Positions 1-10,483 of a stretch of 64,000 nt of DNA are shown here, in pieces. The notes beneath the pieces were generated by a model. It was not told the DNA's origin. It worked only from the letters and a program-made list of their open reading frames with translations, and searched no databases. Within the stretch, counting starts at the first letter, position 1. Every line of letters starts with the position of its first letter. The DNA is from Ligustrum vulgare (taxonomy: Eukaryota > Streptophyta > Magnoliopsida > Lamiales > Oleaceae): assembly GCA_963555705.1 (NCBI GenBank), contig OY743168.1, positions 20,404,139-20,468,138 of the forward strand, read 5' to 3'. The translations under genes were made by a program, and so were the position numbers.

Positions 1-138
1 AGTAAATTCCTATCCGTGGGGTGGATCCCAACGAGTCTCTCAAATCCGTTTTCTGGCCTATTCCACTTGAGGAATTTTCTCTCCATTGATAAAAACTGAA
101 GAAAAACAATTGAAAAGTGATCATGTTACCAAAGGGGT

Positions 139-308
139 TGTTAGAATTAGTTAATATTCAGTTAGTTTATTTAGTTAGGTGGTTGGTTAGTTGATTGGTT
201 GCTTTGATCCTTTTCTCTATATAAAAGGGTTATTTTATCTTGTAAACAAACAACGTAACGTAATCAATATACAATTTCATATATTTTTCTAATATGGTAT
301 CACAACGG
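139..308 (+). mobile_element. Copia-type LTR (139-293) with adjoining primer-binding site
   Basis: The segment opens with TGTTAGAATTAG, a common start of plant Copia LTRs. It has a TATA-like CTATATAAAAGG at about 218-229 and an AT-rich end, and is followed at 295 by TGGTATCACAACGG. That resembles the tRNA-iMet primer site TGGTATCAGAGC with two or three changes. A short gag-like start (ATGTCTCCC at about 327) follows and stops within 30 codons. No second LTR and no pol are visible downstream, so this is a truncated element or miniature LTR derivative. The LTR is only about 155 bp long. The ends are inferred; no target duplication could be checked. Confidence 0.55.
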
Positions 309-436
309 ATTTAAATTGAAGAAATATGTCTCCCTTCTCAGATGGAAACCAAGCAAATAAATCACCATTCGAGAATTCTTCATTTTCATTGAATCTGAAA
401 ATCCCTTTTCTTTCTTGAAGATGATTTCTTGAATCA

Positions 437-757
437 ATGGAGATGCCCACACCGAAGCACCCCAACCTCCTCCTGAGCAATATTCTGGTGCGCCTCCTCT
501 CTTTCGGTGTTCTCGTGCTTCTTGTTCGTTTGGCATACGTCATCATCGTCAAGGGCCGATATTGTGACTCCCTCGACTTCTGCTTCTTCCCTCAGTCCAT
601 CAAATCCAATATCGCAATATCGTCCTGTCAAGTTTTGAAGGATCGGTACGAACAATATAACAAAATAATCAGAATTAAAAATGCTAAAATGCCAAGATTT
701 TTCGGTCAAAGGGCTCGGAGGTTCGGTAATTCAAGAATCACCGACTCCTCCCGTTGA
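437..757 (+). CDS. small ORF with N-terminal membrane segment, possible captured exon
   Basis: This 106-codon ORF starts MEMPTPKHPN and has a hydrophobic stretch at about residues 11-38, rich in Leu, Val and Ile, flanked by basic residues. It looks like a signal anchor. The next 40 residues (around KGRYCDSLDFCFFPQS) look like ordinary coding sequence. The rest is basic and low complexity and is probably read-through into non-coding DNA. It lies about 130 bp downstream of the LTR primer site, so it may be a gene fragment carried by, or driven by, the truncated retroelement. I do not recognise the family. It could equally be the first exon of a gene whose later exons are lost. Confidence 0.3.
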   Translation: MEMPTPKHPNLLLSNILVRLLSFGVLVLLVRLAYVIIVKGRYCDSLDFCFFPQSIKSNIAISSCQVLKDRYEQYNKIIRIKNAKMPRFFGQRARRFGNSRITDSSR

Positions 758-1440
758 GTAAATTCATTAAATTTGGATTCACGCTCAAATTTCACTAGAC
801 ATATCAAGAAATTCATCACATACTACAAGATCAACACCAAGAACACCCAAAAAATCTTTAAAAACGAATCCTACACCCTACCAAACAACAATCGGATTTC
901 ACCAAAAATAAACTCCCTCTTCTACGTTTTACACCTATTGCAATATTACTCTAATCACCAAGAAAATAGATAACAAAGGGAGAATAACAATTAAATCTCG
1001 TCAAGAAATTAGTCCAAACCGTTAACCCAAAAATGCCTCCAAATTGAGCGCAAAGAAGAGGGGAATCCGAATCTATCGTGTTGGAGAGAAAATGGGATGC
1101 CTCCTATCTTAGAGCTTATCCAATAAGCTCTCTAAACTTGATGTGCTCTTATTTTGGAGAGCATACCCTTAAAATTTCACTCCAATAGGTTCTCTACTTT
1201 AACATTTTAATTTTGAAAGAGCCAAACTCACTCTTTATTATTAAATGCATTAAAAAAATTTCAATTTTCAAGATTCCTACATTAACTTTCTTTATTACAT
1301 ATTTGATATCATTGGTCATTCACTTTTTTTTTTTTTTTTTTTTAAATATTAACTAAAAATTAAGAAAGACAATAATTTTTTTTATGAAAAAGTAAAATAA
1401 AGAGTTTGTTATCCTAACAGTATTAAAAGGGCGAAGAGCT
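758..1440. other. unidentified AT-rich stretch
   Basis: No convincing gene is visible. The ORF at 773-973 is Asn/Lys-rich read-through. A T17-like homopolymer lies near 1327-1343. Short repeats of the type GCTCTCTAAA occur around 1110-1220 and faintly resemble sequence at 13220-13290. Confidence 0.4.
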
Positions 1441-1995
1441 TTGTCACTGTTCATAAGCCGTTTTCCTGTTCCCGGCTCCAGCCGAGCCGCTAAACATTAC
1501 ATAAGTTAGGTTTCAATCATTCCTCCAATTCCATCCTCCAACTCTACTCGGCTCACTCTCTCTGTTCTCTCTTCACGCCACCGATATCTCTCTGCCTTCT
1601 CTCTTCTCTGCCTTCTCTCTTCGCACCGCCGATCTTTCTCTCTTCACGGCATTCGACCCTTATCTCCAGTCAAGCCGTCGTCGCCGGCGCCCTTTTCCGT
1701 CGTCGTCGGCACCCGTTTTACTCTCTCTCTAACCGTACCCGCACCACAAATCCTGGGTCTGCGATTTCTTCTGGTCTCCAGTCAAGCCGTCGTCGCCGGC
1801 GCCCTTTTCCGTCGTCGCCGGCGCCCTTTTTACTCTCTCTCTAACCGAACCCGCACCACAAATCCTGGGTCTGTGATTTCTTCTGGTCTCCATCTTCTTT
1901 GGGTCTTCTCTTCTGATAACCGGTGCCGCTACCTCAACCGATCGGTCCACCACCTGCGATTTTCATGCGATTTTTTCATACAGGTACTATGCCTG
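1441..1995 (+). promoter_or_regulatory. pyrimidine-rich leader or first-exon-like region
   Basis: GC content rises sharply here, with long CT runs (CTCTCTCTGTTCTCTCTTC and similar) and CCG/GCC-rich segments. This is typical of plant 5' UTRs and first exons. The region ends in TTTTTTCATACAGGTACTATG, which contains a possible splice site. No conserved protein could be read in any frame. Downstream the sequence goes straight into a Helitron, so this may be the 5' end of a disrupted gene or of Helitron cargo. Confidence 0.3.
1663..1886 (+). repeat. two-copy 112-bp tandem duplication
   Basis: Two direct copies of a 112-bp unit lie at 1663-1774 and 1775-1886, each beginning TCTCCAGTCAAGCCGTCGTC. 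The sequence TCTCCAT that starts a third copy at 1887 diverges at once. The copies differ by a few substitutions, for example CCGTACCC against CCGAACCC, which suggests a fairly recent duplication within the CT-rich leader-like region. Confidence 0.85.
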
Positions 1996-3305
1996 CGATT
2001 TAAATTTGCATTTAAATTTGGACATATTTTATCTGCAACAAAGACCCAGGCTTGCAGTTCTTAATTTTTTATTTTTTACCTCTGTTTTGCAGATTTTCTA
2101 TTTCTTATAATTTTATAGTTTAATTCTTATTCAGACAAACTCTAGAGGATTGGAAAATATAAGTTGTGGTGGTGTGTGAAGGCTTGTAATATTCCGAATT
2201 ATTCTTATTTGTTTCATTTGGGGAATCAAATTAAGAGAATTTTTTTCCCAGTAAATTTTGATAAGTCATGTAATTGAAGTGGAATAGTATTTTAATTTTA
2301 CTAGTAGTAAGCACGTGCGTTGCACGTCTTACGTATATGATGAATGTGATGCATAATATCTTCACAGAAGTAATACCATTTTTTGAAAGTTGTTGAAGTA
2401 ATAAATTTCAATGTGAGAAGTAATTAGTCGAAAATGAAAATAAAAAAACTATGTAAATTTGAAGAAAAAATAGTAAGTAGTGTGTTCAAAAATTAATTTG
2501 GAAAAAATACCGATGACATGTTGTAAGTTTTGTATAATAATAAATCATATTATTTCTTCAATGAATTTTCAAACATATGTAAGAATTTAGATACTATTGA
2601 ATATAAAAATAGGTATTGAATAATAGGAAGTTGCAAAACTATTCAAATTTCAATCGTATTTTTCTTTTTTTATCATTTGATTAATAATTGGGAATTTGTA
2701 AGGAAAATTCAATAATGCAGATTTTTCAATAAATTTCTTAAATATTTGATTGTTAAATTTCATGTTTTGAATTGAGAAAAGATAATATGAAAAAAAAGTT
2801 TACCATGACACACGCTTAGTGCGATTTGGATGATCACAAAAATTGTGATAAAGCTTATTTACTACTCATTTTAGTAATTTTTTTCCTTTAGTTTCAATAA
2901 CTTCAAACACACATCTCCAACCCTTATAAAGAAAATTATTAAATATTTACATGTATTGTAGATTAATATTACAGACTGATAAAAAAAAAAAAAATTCAAG
3001 ATAATATTGACAAAAAACCTAACAATTTTAGAATGTTATTGACAAAAGAGAATAATGCAATAATTAACAAAGGAATAAAAATAATTTATGATTTGACTTT
3101 ATAGATATTTTCTTTTTCACAAATTCATAAATAATTTACTATAGGTCACATATAAATTGATTTTGCATTAATTAAACTCCCCTAATCTAATTATTAAAAT
3201 AAGTTGATAAAATTCTAAATTACCTAAAATAAAAATAAACAGAAAATTATGTGCGGATTTATGTGAATTCTATATTGATATTATATATATATGACGACGA
3301 CGACG

Positions 3306-3367
<62 letters not shown>
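3306..3367. repeat. ATT/TTA trinucleotide microsatellite
   Basis: About 20 uninterrupted ATT units lie inside the 2301-4484 Helitron, immediately before a decayed copy of a Helitron 3' hairpin (TATGTGCATTGCACA). The predicted Ile/Val-only ORF on the minus strand here is an artefact of the repeat. Confidence 0.95.
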
Positions 3368-3547
3368 GTGCATTGCACAACTTATGTATATTATGAATGA
3401 TATTGTTAATATTAAAATTATTAAATAGAATACACATGAAATGAAACCATTGTGAATGAAAATGTTGAATAAATTATTATTGAAGGACGTTGTAAAAATT
3501 ATAAGATATTTTTTCTTATAAATTAGAAATACGAACCCTAACAACAA

Positions 3548-3982
3548 ATAATTTTTTAATACTTAATAAACGCGAGAGTATAATAATATAAGAAAGTATA
3601 ATAACGTAAAATTTTATAACTTTGTAAATTGTTAGATAGTATAACATTTTAATAATAAATAAATGAGAGATTATAATGAAATAAAATATTTAATGGTATG
3701 AATAAAAAATTTGTAATCAAAATTTTCTTCTAAACCCCAATTTTTTATATATTGTAATAAAATATGAGGGATGTACAAAATCACTCCCTTCAACTCTAAC
3801 AACAAATCATTAAAAACTCTAAAAATTATTGAAAAAATGACCCAAATAATAAAAGGATAAAAAAGAGGTAAATTTGAATTAAATTTGTACAATATTTTTT
3901 TTTTTATGTGTAACATATGACATTAAATTCACGGATTAATGAAATTGTAAAATTTTGAATTGAACATCATAAGATTATACAT

Positions 3983-4047
<65 letters not shown>

Positions 4048-4362
4048 TAAACTATGGAATTTGAGTAGACAATTCAATTTTTGAAAGTAGGTCTAAGCAG
4101 AAATTAAAACATAATTTTTTTTAATACTAAATAAATGCGATAGTATAATATTATGAGAAAGTATAATAATGTAAAATTATATTGTAACATTGTGAATTGT
4201 TAGATAATAAAAATATTTTAATAATAAATAATTGAAAGATCATAATGAAATAAAACATTTAATTACATGAATAAAAAATTGGTAATTAAAAGTTTCTCCT
4301 AAATCCCAATTTTTATATATTGTAAAAAATAGAATATGGGGGTGCACAAAATAAGTCTCTTC
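3548..4362. repeat. direct repeat pair inside the Helitron
   Basis: Segments 3548-3795 and 4113-4362 are clearly related direct copies. Both contain the run GAGAAAGTATAATAAYGTAAA-like sequence, then TTGTTAGATA, TAATAATAAAT and CCCCAATTTTT-like sequence in the same order. They are separated by an AT dinucleotide microsatellite at 3988-4044. This suggests that two related Helitron copies merged here, or that there was an internal duplication. Confidence 0.7.
3988..4044. repeat. AT dinucleotide microsatellite
   Basis: A nearly perfect run of about 28 AT/TA units lies inside the Helitron, between the two 250-bp direct copies. Confidence 0.95.
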
Positions 4363-4568
4363 ATTTTTAGAACTTAAATAATTAATTAATATAAGAGGGC
4401 ATAGTTGGTTTAAAGCAAAATATCTGAGGGCAAAATCGTGAAGTCAAAGATTTTCCCTTATCTACACTTTTAAGGTAGTGTAGATGTCTCGCATTTGGGG
4501 AGTGTGATGAACCAAAAATTTTAATTTCCAGAAAAATTTATGCAATAGATTTGTTTTAGAATTTACTT

Positions 4569-4802
4569 ATGCGAACGTTATCACACGTAATCCAGACTGT
4601 ATTAACCTTCATTTGCAATGTGAGATGGTTGCTTATGATGGATCGTGCTAAATGGTCACCTGTAGCAACAATATCATTCATGTATGAACCAAAGATCCAT
4701 GTCAATGAAGAGTTGATGGACAACTTGAAACCTGATGAGAAAAAGGACTTCGCTGAAAGCAGTAAAATCCCATTGTTTTGGCGAGAATACGATTCAGGTT
4801 AA
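4569..4802 (+). pseudogene. unrecognised exon-like ORF fragment
   Basis: This 77-codon ORF lies just downstream of the minus-strand Helitron. From about residue 25 its composition looks coding, with residues such as KWSPVATISF and NEELMDNLKPDEKKDF. It ends in GATTCAGGTTAATC, which resembles a splice donor context. I do not recognise the family. It may be a captured gene fragment in the Helitron-like region that ends at 13199. Confidence 0.3.
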
Positions 4803-4939
4803 TCATAAATCTCATTTTCTGTTAGGATCAAGAAATATATGTATGATGACATGATTTGTGATTTATACTTGCTACATTTTTTACCTTGGGTTGCATTATT
4901 ATTGGTGTTTGAAATTTTAGTTGAATGTTTTCATCTAGA

Positions 4940-5290
4940 CCGTAGATCATCTAAAGTTTGTGATCTGGAGCTGGTAATTAGATTTATGCTTTTAGTTGCA
5001 CTGAACTTATTTTGTGTAAAAATCATTTAGATTAGTAGACCACTGAACTAGGAGATAACTAATATTCTTAAATTCTCTTTCTTACAGCTATCATCGTTCT
5101 TTTTGCAGGTTTTTAGTCATCCACGTTTTGTGAACTGGAGCTGGTAATTAGATTTATGCTTTTAGTTCTACTGAACTTATTTTGTGTCAAAATCATTTGG
5201 ATTAGTAGACCACTGAACGACGAGATAATTAATATTCTTAAATTTTCTTTCTCACAGCTATCATCATTCTTTTTGCAGGTTTTTAGTTGT
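4940..5290 (+). repeat. 170-bp tandem duplication, first locus
   Basis: Two copies of a 170-bp unit contain CTGGTAATTAGATTTATGCT at 4971 and 5141. Each copy ends in a polypyrimidine tract and TTTTTGCAGG, which looks like an intron 3' end. The same two-copy arrangement, with the same 170-bp spacing, recurs at 8062-8345. Confidence 0.85.
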
Positions 5291-5525
5291 TCTGAAGTTA
5301 TTAACATAATCAAAATGAGGTTAGTTAACTGGAGCTTTACTTCAATTTTATGCGTACTTGATTTTAGTTTTCTTTTGTAAGTAAAACCTTTGGCTGAATT
5401 TATTGGACTGAGGAGACTGTTTATAGAACGTCTAAATTTTTCATTTTGCAATTGTTGGAATAAGGAAATAAACTATTATTATTTGTAATAGGGACTAGAG
5501 TTTATCAATGTTTTGGATATTTTTT

Positions 5526-5768
5526 CCTCTTGTACTCAAACCTGTAGGCTCATTTATCAAACTCTTTGCAGCAAGTTTTTTCCTCTATTTACAAACTGCA
5601 ATAACATATTCAGTTAGAGTATAATCAATATTTCTATTCTGAAATTCAAATAATAATAGAGAGGACAAAATAACAAAAAAAAACTTTTTTTCTCCTTTAT
5701 TACGTTTTGGATTTGTTGAGTTTTTGGATTCTGTTGTGTAATTGTTCTCTTCGAGGGTTTCGTTAGTT
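5526..5768 (+). repeat. left arm of a 240-bp inverted duplication
   Basis: The reverse complement of this segment matches 9360-9602 along its whole length with scattered mismatches. Shared blocks in order include CAAACTCTTTGCAGCAAG, CAATAACATATTCAGTTAGA and GTATAATCAATATT. The arms face each other across about 3.6 kb. See the right arm and the corresponding finding. Confidence 0.85.
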
Positions 5769-6033
5769 GTTTATTTATTTACTTATTTTTTTATTTGTAA
5801 AATGGAATGAAATTATTTGTGTTTTCAGCAGGTTATCTTGCCGTGGACTTCGAGTTTCAATCCCGTTGATCATTTTTTTTTTAAATGTGATTGATTAGCT
5901 AAACGTTAGAATTTAGAGAGTATTCTTTAGATTTTCATTTTGTACTTGTTTTTTGTTTTAATGCATTGAAATTCTGGGGACATAAGTTTGACTCACATTT
6001 TTTATGTCAAATTTAATTATTTCTGAAGACCTT

Positions 6034-6704
6034 GATTGGTTTGAGTTTTTTTTTTTAGATTTTAATTTAGTTTTATTTGACGGTATTTCACCTAAATATT
6101 TTTCTTTTCTTTGATGTTTGTAGTTATTTTTTCTCTTTAGTAAGCCTGTTTTATTCTTCTAATATCAAGATTTGCGATAATTTTGGAGTTTCTTTTGATG
6201 CTTCAGTGGAGATTTGTGATATTTTTGAAGTTTTGTTTGATAATTCTGTGGACTTTTGATTGGTTTGAGTTTTTTTTTTTAGATTTTAATTTAGTTTTAT
6301 TTGACGGTATTTCACCTAAATATTTTTCTTTTCTTTGATGTTTGTAGTTATTTTTTCTCTTTAGTAAGCCTGTTTTATTCTTCTAATATCAAGATTTGCG
6401 ATAATTTTGGAGTTTCTTTTGATGCTTCAGTGGAGATTTGTGATATTTTTGAAGTTTTGTTTGATAATTCTGTGGACTTTTGATTGGTTTGAGTTTTTTT
6501 TTTAGATTTTAATTTAGTTTTATTTGACGGTATTTCACCTAAATCTTTTTCTTTTCTTTGATGTTTGTAGTTATTTTTTCTCTTTAGTAAGCCTGTTTTA
6601 TTCTTCTAATATCAAGATTTGCGATAATTTTGGAGTTTCTTTTGATGCTTCAGTGGAGATTTGTGATATTTTTGAAGTTTTGTTTGATAATTTTGTGGAC
6701 TTTT
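6034..6704 (+). repeat. three-copy 224-bp tandem repeat
   Basis: Three nearly identical units start with GATTGGTTTGAG at 6034, 6258 and 6482. The second and third copies differ mainly in the length of the T run and in a few bases. The three 60-62-codon ORFs starting at 6077, 6301 and 6524 are the same repeat read three times; they have low-complexity composition and are not proposed as genes. The near-identity points to recent expansion. Confidence 0.95.
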
Positions 6705-7104
6705 CCACATAGACCCGAGGTTTAATGTGTGTGTTGCAGATTTTTAATGATGTTTATTGGATTATTTTTCTGTCTTTTGTAAATTGTTGCAACCTTACCT
6801 GAGGTTTGGTTCACATAACAAGGGTATAAAAACTGACATGATTTTATCTTTATTCCAGATATATTGTCCATTGAGATTGCTCGGCCTACGGAACAAAGTC
6901 GTTAACTTTCCAGAATATCAGCAGTCAGGTTAAAATCATGGCAATTACTTGTCTGAATGTATATATTTTGGTTCCAATAAACATTGATTAACCTTGAACA
7001 CTCATTTAGCAGGGTATGTTTATATTTTAAATATGTTTAGATTTGGTTCTTCTTTTGCATCTCATAGATTGTGTAATGGTGAAGGAGATAATTGAGCATT
7101 AGAG

Positions 7105-7223
7105 GCAGAGAAAAAGGATGCAGATATAGCTGAGAATAACCTGGGGAGAAGGAACGGTGCATTGATGCATTAAAACAGCTCAACAAGTTCCTTGTCAGTT
7201 ATCAACTTCTTGTATCCACAAAG
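7105..7223 (+). pseudogene. decayed TFIIS N-terminal-domain exon
   Basis: Read with one frameshift, this segment gives AEKKDADIAENN followed by RCIDALKQLNKF and SYQLLVSTK. It ends AAAG|GTAATA, a good splice donor. The order and residues match the N-terminal LW domain of plant transcription elongation factor TFIIS, where a variable acidic linker precedes RC-(I/L)-DALKQL and a splice junction follows VSTQ. The frame shifts between the two parts (near 7150) and an in-frame stop lies upstream, so it is not functional as it stands. No zinc-ribbon exon of TFIIS was found nearby. This is probably a captured gene fragment. Confidence 0.55.
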
Positions 7224-7683
7224 GTAATATCAAGTTTATGTTTTTACTGTTCAAAAAATTGTAATATAGTTCATTCACTCGCTAACATTCAATGTCATAG
7301 TTTTATGTTTCTTAATAGGACTAGAAGTGGAATCAATACAAACAAACAAAAAATGGTAGAGCATTTGCACTCCTCTCTTACCTACGAACCTAGCACTTCT
7401 CTTCGTTCTCTTCGTTTATTTGTTATCTCTTAGCTTAATCAGGGTTTTAGGCAGTGTCAAATGTTGGAAACTTGGACTGGTTTTGGTTTTATTTAGGGTA
7501 ATATATATATTTTTTTAAAGCATTCGTCTTACCACTTGATTTTAATGGTTCTTACCTAAAAAAATTCGGCATATATTTCAACTAATTCTTCCTTCTTTGT
7601 TCTGTGTATAGGGTTCGATTTTGCTTTTTATTTGGTCTCAAAATTTCTGCAAATTTGAAGCAAATTGGAACTGAATGAAATGA

Positions 7684-7803
7684 TGAAACCTCCACTTTAC
7701 CCATTGGTAAAGCAAGAGTTAGTAAGAAATATTTTCTGTTGAAACCTCCACCTTACCCATTGTTTACCGCTGCTGTTTATTTACGATGAAATATTTTCTG
7801 TTC
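7684..7803 (+). repeat. 57-63-bp tandem duplication
   Basis: GAAACCTCCACTTTACCC at about 7684 recurs as GAAACCTCCACCTTACCC at about 7741. The shared tail AAATATTTTCTGTT follows both copies. Confidence 0.75.
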
Positions 7804-8061
7804 CATTTTTAAGTTACTAACAGCTTATTTTTAATTTCTTATTGTGTCGCTCGACATTTGTTTGAAAGTTTGCTGTTGTGTAATTTTTATTCCCTCATAT
7901 TACATATTTGTTTTCTTCAATGCATTATAGGTCATGAAATTTCAGGATTTTAAGGAACTCAGCAATAGGTCAAATGTAAAGGTATTTCTTCAATTTTTCC
8001 ATTGCCAAAATATTATTGTGTGTTTTTTAATTAGATTGTGTGGAATTTTTGCCCATTATGT

Positions 8062-8345
8062 CTGGTAATTAGATTTATGCTTTTAGTTGTACTGAACTTA
8101 TTTTGTGTCAAATTCATTTCGATTAGTAAACCACTGAACGATGAGATAACTAATATTCTTAAATTCTCTTTCTCATAGCTATCATTGTTCTTTTTGTAGG
8201 TTCTTGTTCATCTAAAGTTTGTGAACTGAAGCTGGTAATTAGATTTCTGCTTTTAGTTCTACTGAACTTATTTTGTGTCAAAATCATCTGGGTTAGTAGA
8301 TCACTGAACGAACTTATTTTGTGTCAAAATCACTTGGATTAGTAA
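8062..8345 (+). repeat. 170-bp tandem duplication, second locus
   Basis: CTGGTAATTAGATTT occurs at 8062 and 8232, again 170 bp apart, followed by the same CTGAACTTATTTTGTGTCAA block. A third partial copy of that block lies at about 8310. The locus is a direct, diverged duplicate of 4940-5290. Confidence 0.85.
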
Positions 8346-9359
8346 ACGGTGCATGTTGGTGCTTTCTTAGTTATCTTTTCATCATTTTATGTTAAAGTTA
8401 TGCCATGTACGAGGTAATATTGAGTAACATATATGCTAATTGCTTTCATTTTTTCAATTGTGAATACCTTTCCTCACATTCATCCTATTGTGTTATTTAT
8501 TAAGTCGCAATGTCCATCCTTTAACCTAACTTTTCTTAGGATGATTTTCTTGTGTAACTTAAGGCTATCTCATGCGCTATGCATATCAATTTATTATTCA
8601 TTTAGGACAAATGAAACCTAACATGACTTAGCACTCTGCGAAAAAATTTAATACTTTACTTTTCATGTGAAGGTGCAGACATGGCAAGAGGACGTGGAGC
8701 ATTCACGGTAATATCAGAGAGAGGCTGAGAATAAGTTCTCCTCAATGGAGGCAAGTTTGTTTATAAACTACCTGCTAATTGTTTATATTATTTTCTTAAA
8801 TATTACATTTTTAAATCTTTAAAGAGATGCACCCTATAAATGCAAGAACTTTTTGCCTTTATTTGTTGCTGAAAAATACCATCTAGACATTTAAATTGAT
8901 AAGCCTTTTCTTTAGTTGGAAATCAGCGTCGCATGTGAAACTTGTCTGGTGTGCTTTTAAACAGAGGAGTCAATCTCTATCCATTAAGCAAGTGGTCCAA
9001 AGTAAGAGTTATTATATATTTATTTTATTCTGTACCAAGTAGTTTTTTTGTTTATTGTGAGTTGATCTGTTCTGTTTTTCAATTAACAGTAATTCGTGAA
9101 ATACAAGAGTCCAAATTTGTGTAGCGCTATGGTGGGCAGGTTCATATTAACTGTATGTCTTTTGCCCACACGATCGATACTAATCCATTCTATTGTACAT
9201 TTAAGAGTGAACTTTCTCAATCACACTTCCAAACCCTTCTTTTCCCCAAGAATCAAAATTATTAGCTCATATTTTTTTGTACATGGGCATATAACATAGT
9301 TATAATATTAACTTCAGATCAAAGAAGTCCTTGAAAAACCATAGTACCTTGAAAAACCA

Positions 9360-9602
9360 TAGTACTCGAGGCCCTTGGAGAGAACATTTACGCATCATAA
9401 TCCAAAAAGTCAACAAACCCAAAATATAGAAAAGGAGAAGAAAAGGTTTTTCCTGTTATTTTGTCCTCTATTAATATTTGAATTTCATAACAAGAATATT
9501 GATTATACTCTAACTGAATATGTTATTGCAGTTTGTAAATAGGGGAAAAAACTTGCTGCAAAGAGTTTGACAAATGGACCTACCTGTTTCAGTACAAGGG
9601 GA
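9360..9602 (-). repeat. right arm of a 240-bp inverted duplication
   Basis: This is the inverted partner of 5526-5768. The match runs from near CTCGAGGCCCTTGGAGAGAA at 9366 to CAGTACAAGGGG at about 9600. A small 18-bp tandem repeat (CTTGAAAAACCATAGTAC, twice) lies just outside it at about 9330-9363. Confidence 0.85.
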
Positions 9603-10159
9603 GGTAATTATATCTACTAATACCTTCCCACCTATTTTATTACAAATTATCCATGAAAATTCTCTCTGTAGGACCTTTTACTGGAAATAAAAAATTTAAT
9701 GAAATCTATACAGTAGTTTGATTAACCTTCTTAACAAATGATGTCATTTTTCCTATTTTACTTGATTTTTATACATAAGATTCTCTTGCTTCATTAGCAT
9801 GTACATTGCAATTCCATTTTATTAAGGAAAATATTACTTTTATCCCATTTTGTATGTGGTATGGATTTCTCTCTTTGATTTACATGATCTGATACACAAT
9901 TGTAATGTGTTAATTATGATTTGCAAAACCCTATCATAAATTTGTTTGTGGAAGTGATGGATTATTTTTTGCTGTGAAGGAAGTATCTTTTCTTAATTAA
10001 GGGGACGAGGGTAGGCAAAGGATTATCTAAATTTAGTAGGTCAAGCAGCCTCAATTTTTTGCTCATTACTTGACATGATAAAATATTTCACTCCTCAGAT
10101 TCTATATGTAGCTAAGGTCTATACATTGTACATTTTTTATTGTAACATTTATTATTAAT

Positions 10160-10483
10160 TTGAGAAAAAATACAGGTTCGCTTAATATTTCGTTTCAAGC
10201 TGAATCTATTACAAGTGAAATTATTAAATGCATTGCCATGGAATTCAATGGTAATTATGCTTTTCTTTTAGGACTGTCTCTTGGGTCTCACTTTTCAAGA
10301 GAGGAAGAATGTGCTTTTAAGTACGTACTGGTATTGTTTTACAGCAAAATAAGTGACCATATGATAGGAGTTTTCACTGGTGGAGATAACCTTAACTCAC
10401 AAAAGGATGATTACACGTGCAGCTGCCCACAGCCCATGAAGGTATTTTGCTATTGCTTTCTAATTCCCTTTAAACATCTCTAA
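10160..10483 (+). CDS. unrecognised 107-codon ORF in Helitron-like region
   Basis: The ORF follows ATACAGG, a possible acceptor. Its middle part has mixed, protein-like composition (ITSEIIKCIAMEFNGNYAF, then SREEECAFKYV and GGDNLNSQKDDYTC). It ends with ATGAAG|GTATTT, a possible donor at about 10440. I do not recognise it. It may be a captured exon, or chance. Confidence 0.25.
   Translation: MRKNTGSLNISFQAESITSEIIKCIAMEFNGNYAFLLGLSLGSHFSREEECAFKYVLVLFYSKISDHMIGVFTGGDNLNSQKDDYTCSCPQPMKVFCYCFLIPFKHL

Larger units (their letters stand above)
2301..4484 (-). mobile_element. complete non-autonomous Helitron, 2184 bp
   Basis: On the minus strand the element begins TCTACACTACCTTAAAAGTG at 4484. 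It ends CTAG at 2301, with a perfect stem-loop (ACGTGC, loop, GCACGT; plus positions 313-327 of the 2 kb block, i.e. 2313-2327) about 9-10 bases before the end. The base before the 5' TC is A and the base after CTAG is T, the A|T insertion site used by Helitrons. These features match plant Helitron termini: 5' TC, 3' CTRR, a subterminal hairpin and no target duplication. The interior carries no RepHel helicase ORF, so it is non-autonomous. A decayed second copy of the 3' terminal sequence lies inside at about 3363-3400, and a 250-bp segment is duplicated (3548-3795 and 4113-4362). Confidence 0.85.

Noticed and set aside
3281..3547. Ile-rich ORF on the minus strand
   Set aside because: It is a translation of the ATT microsatellite inside the Helitron; no real protein composition outside it.
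6077..6712. Three similar 60-residue ORFs as a small gene family
   Set aside because: They are three copies of one 224-bp non-coding tandem repeat in T-rich DNA, without splice or codon evidence.
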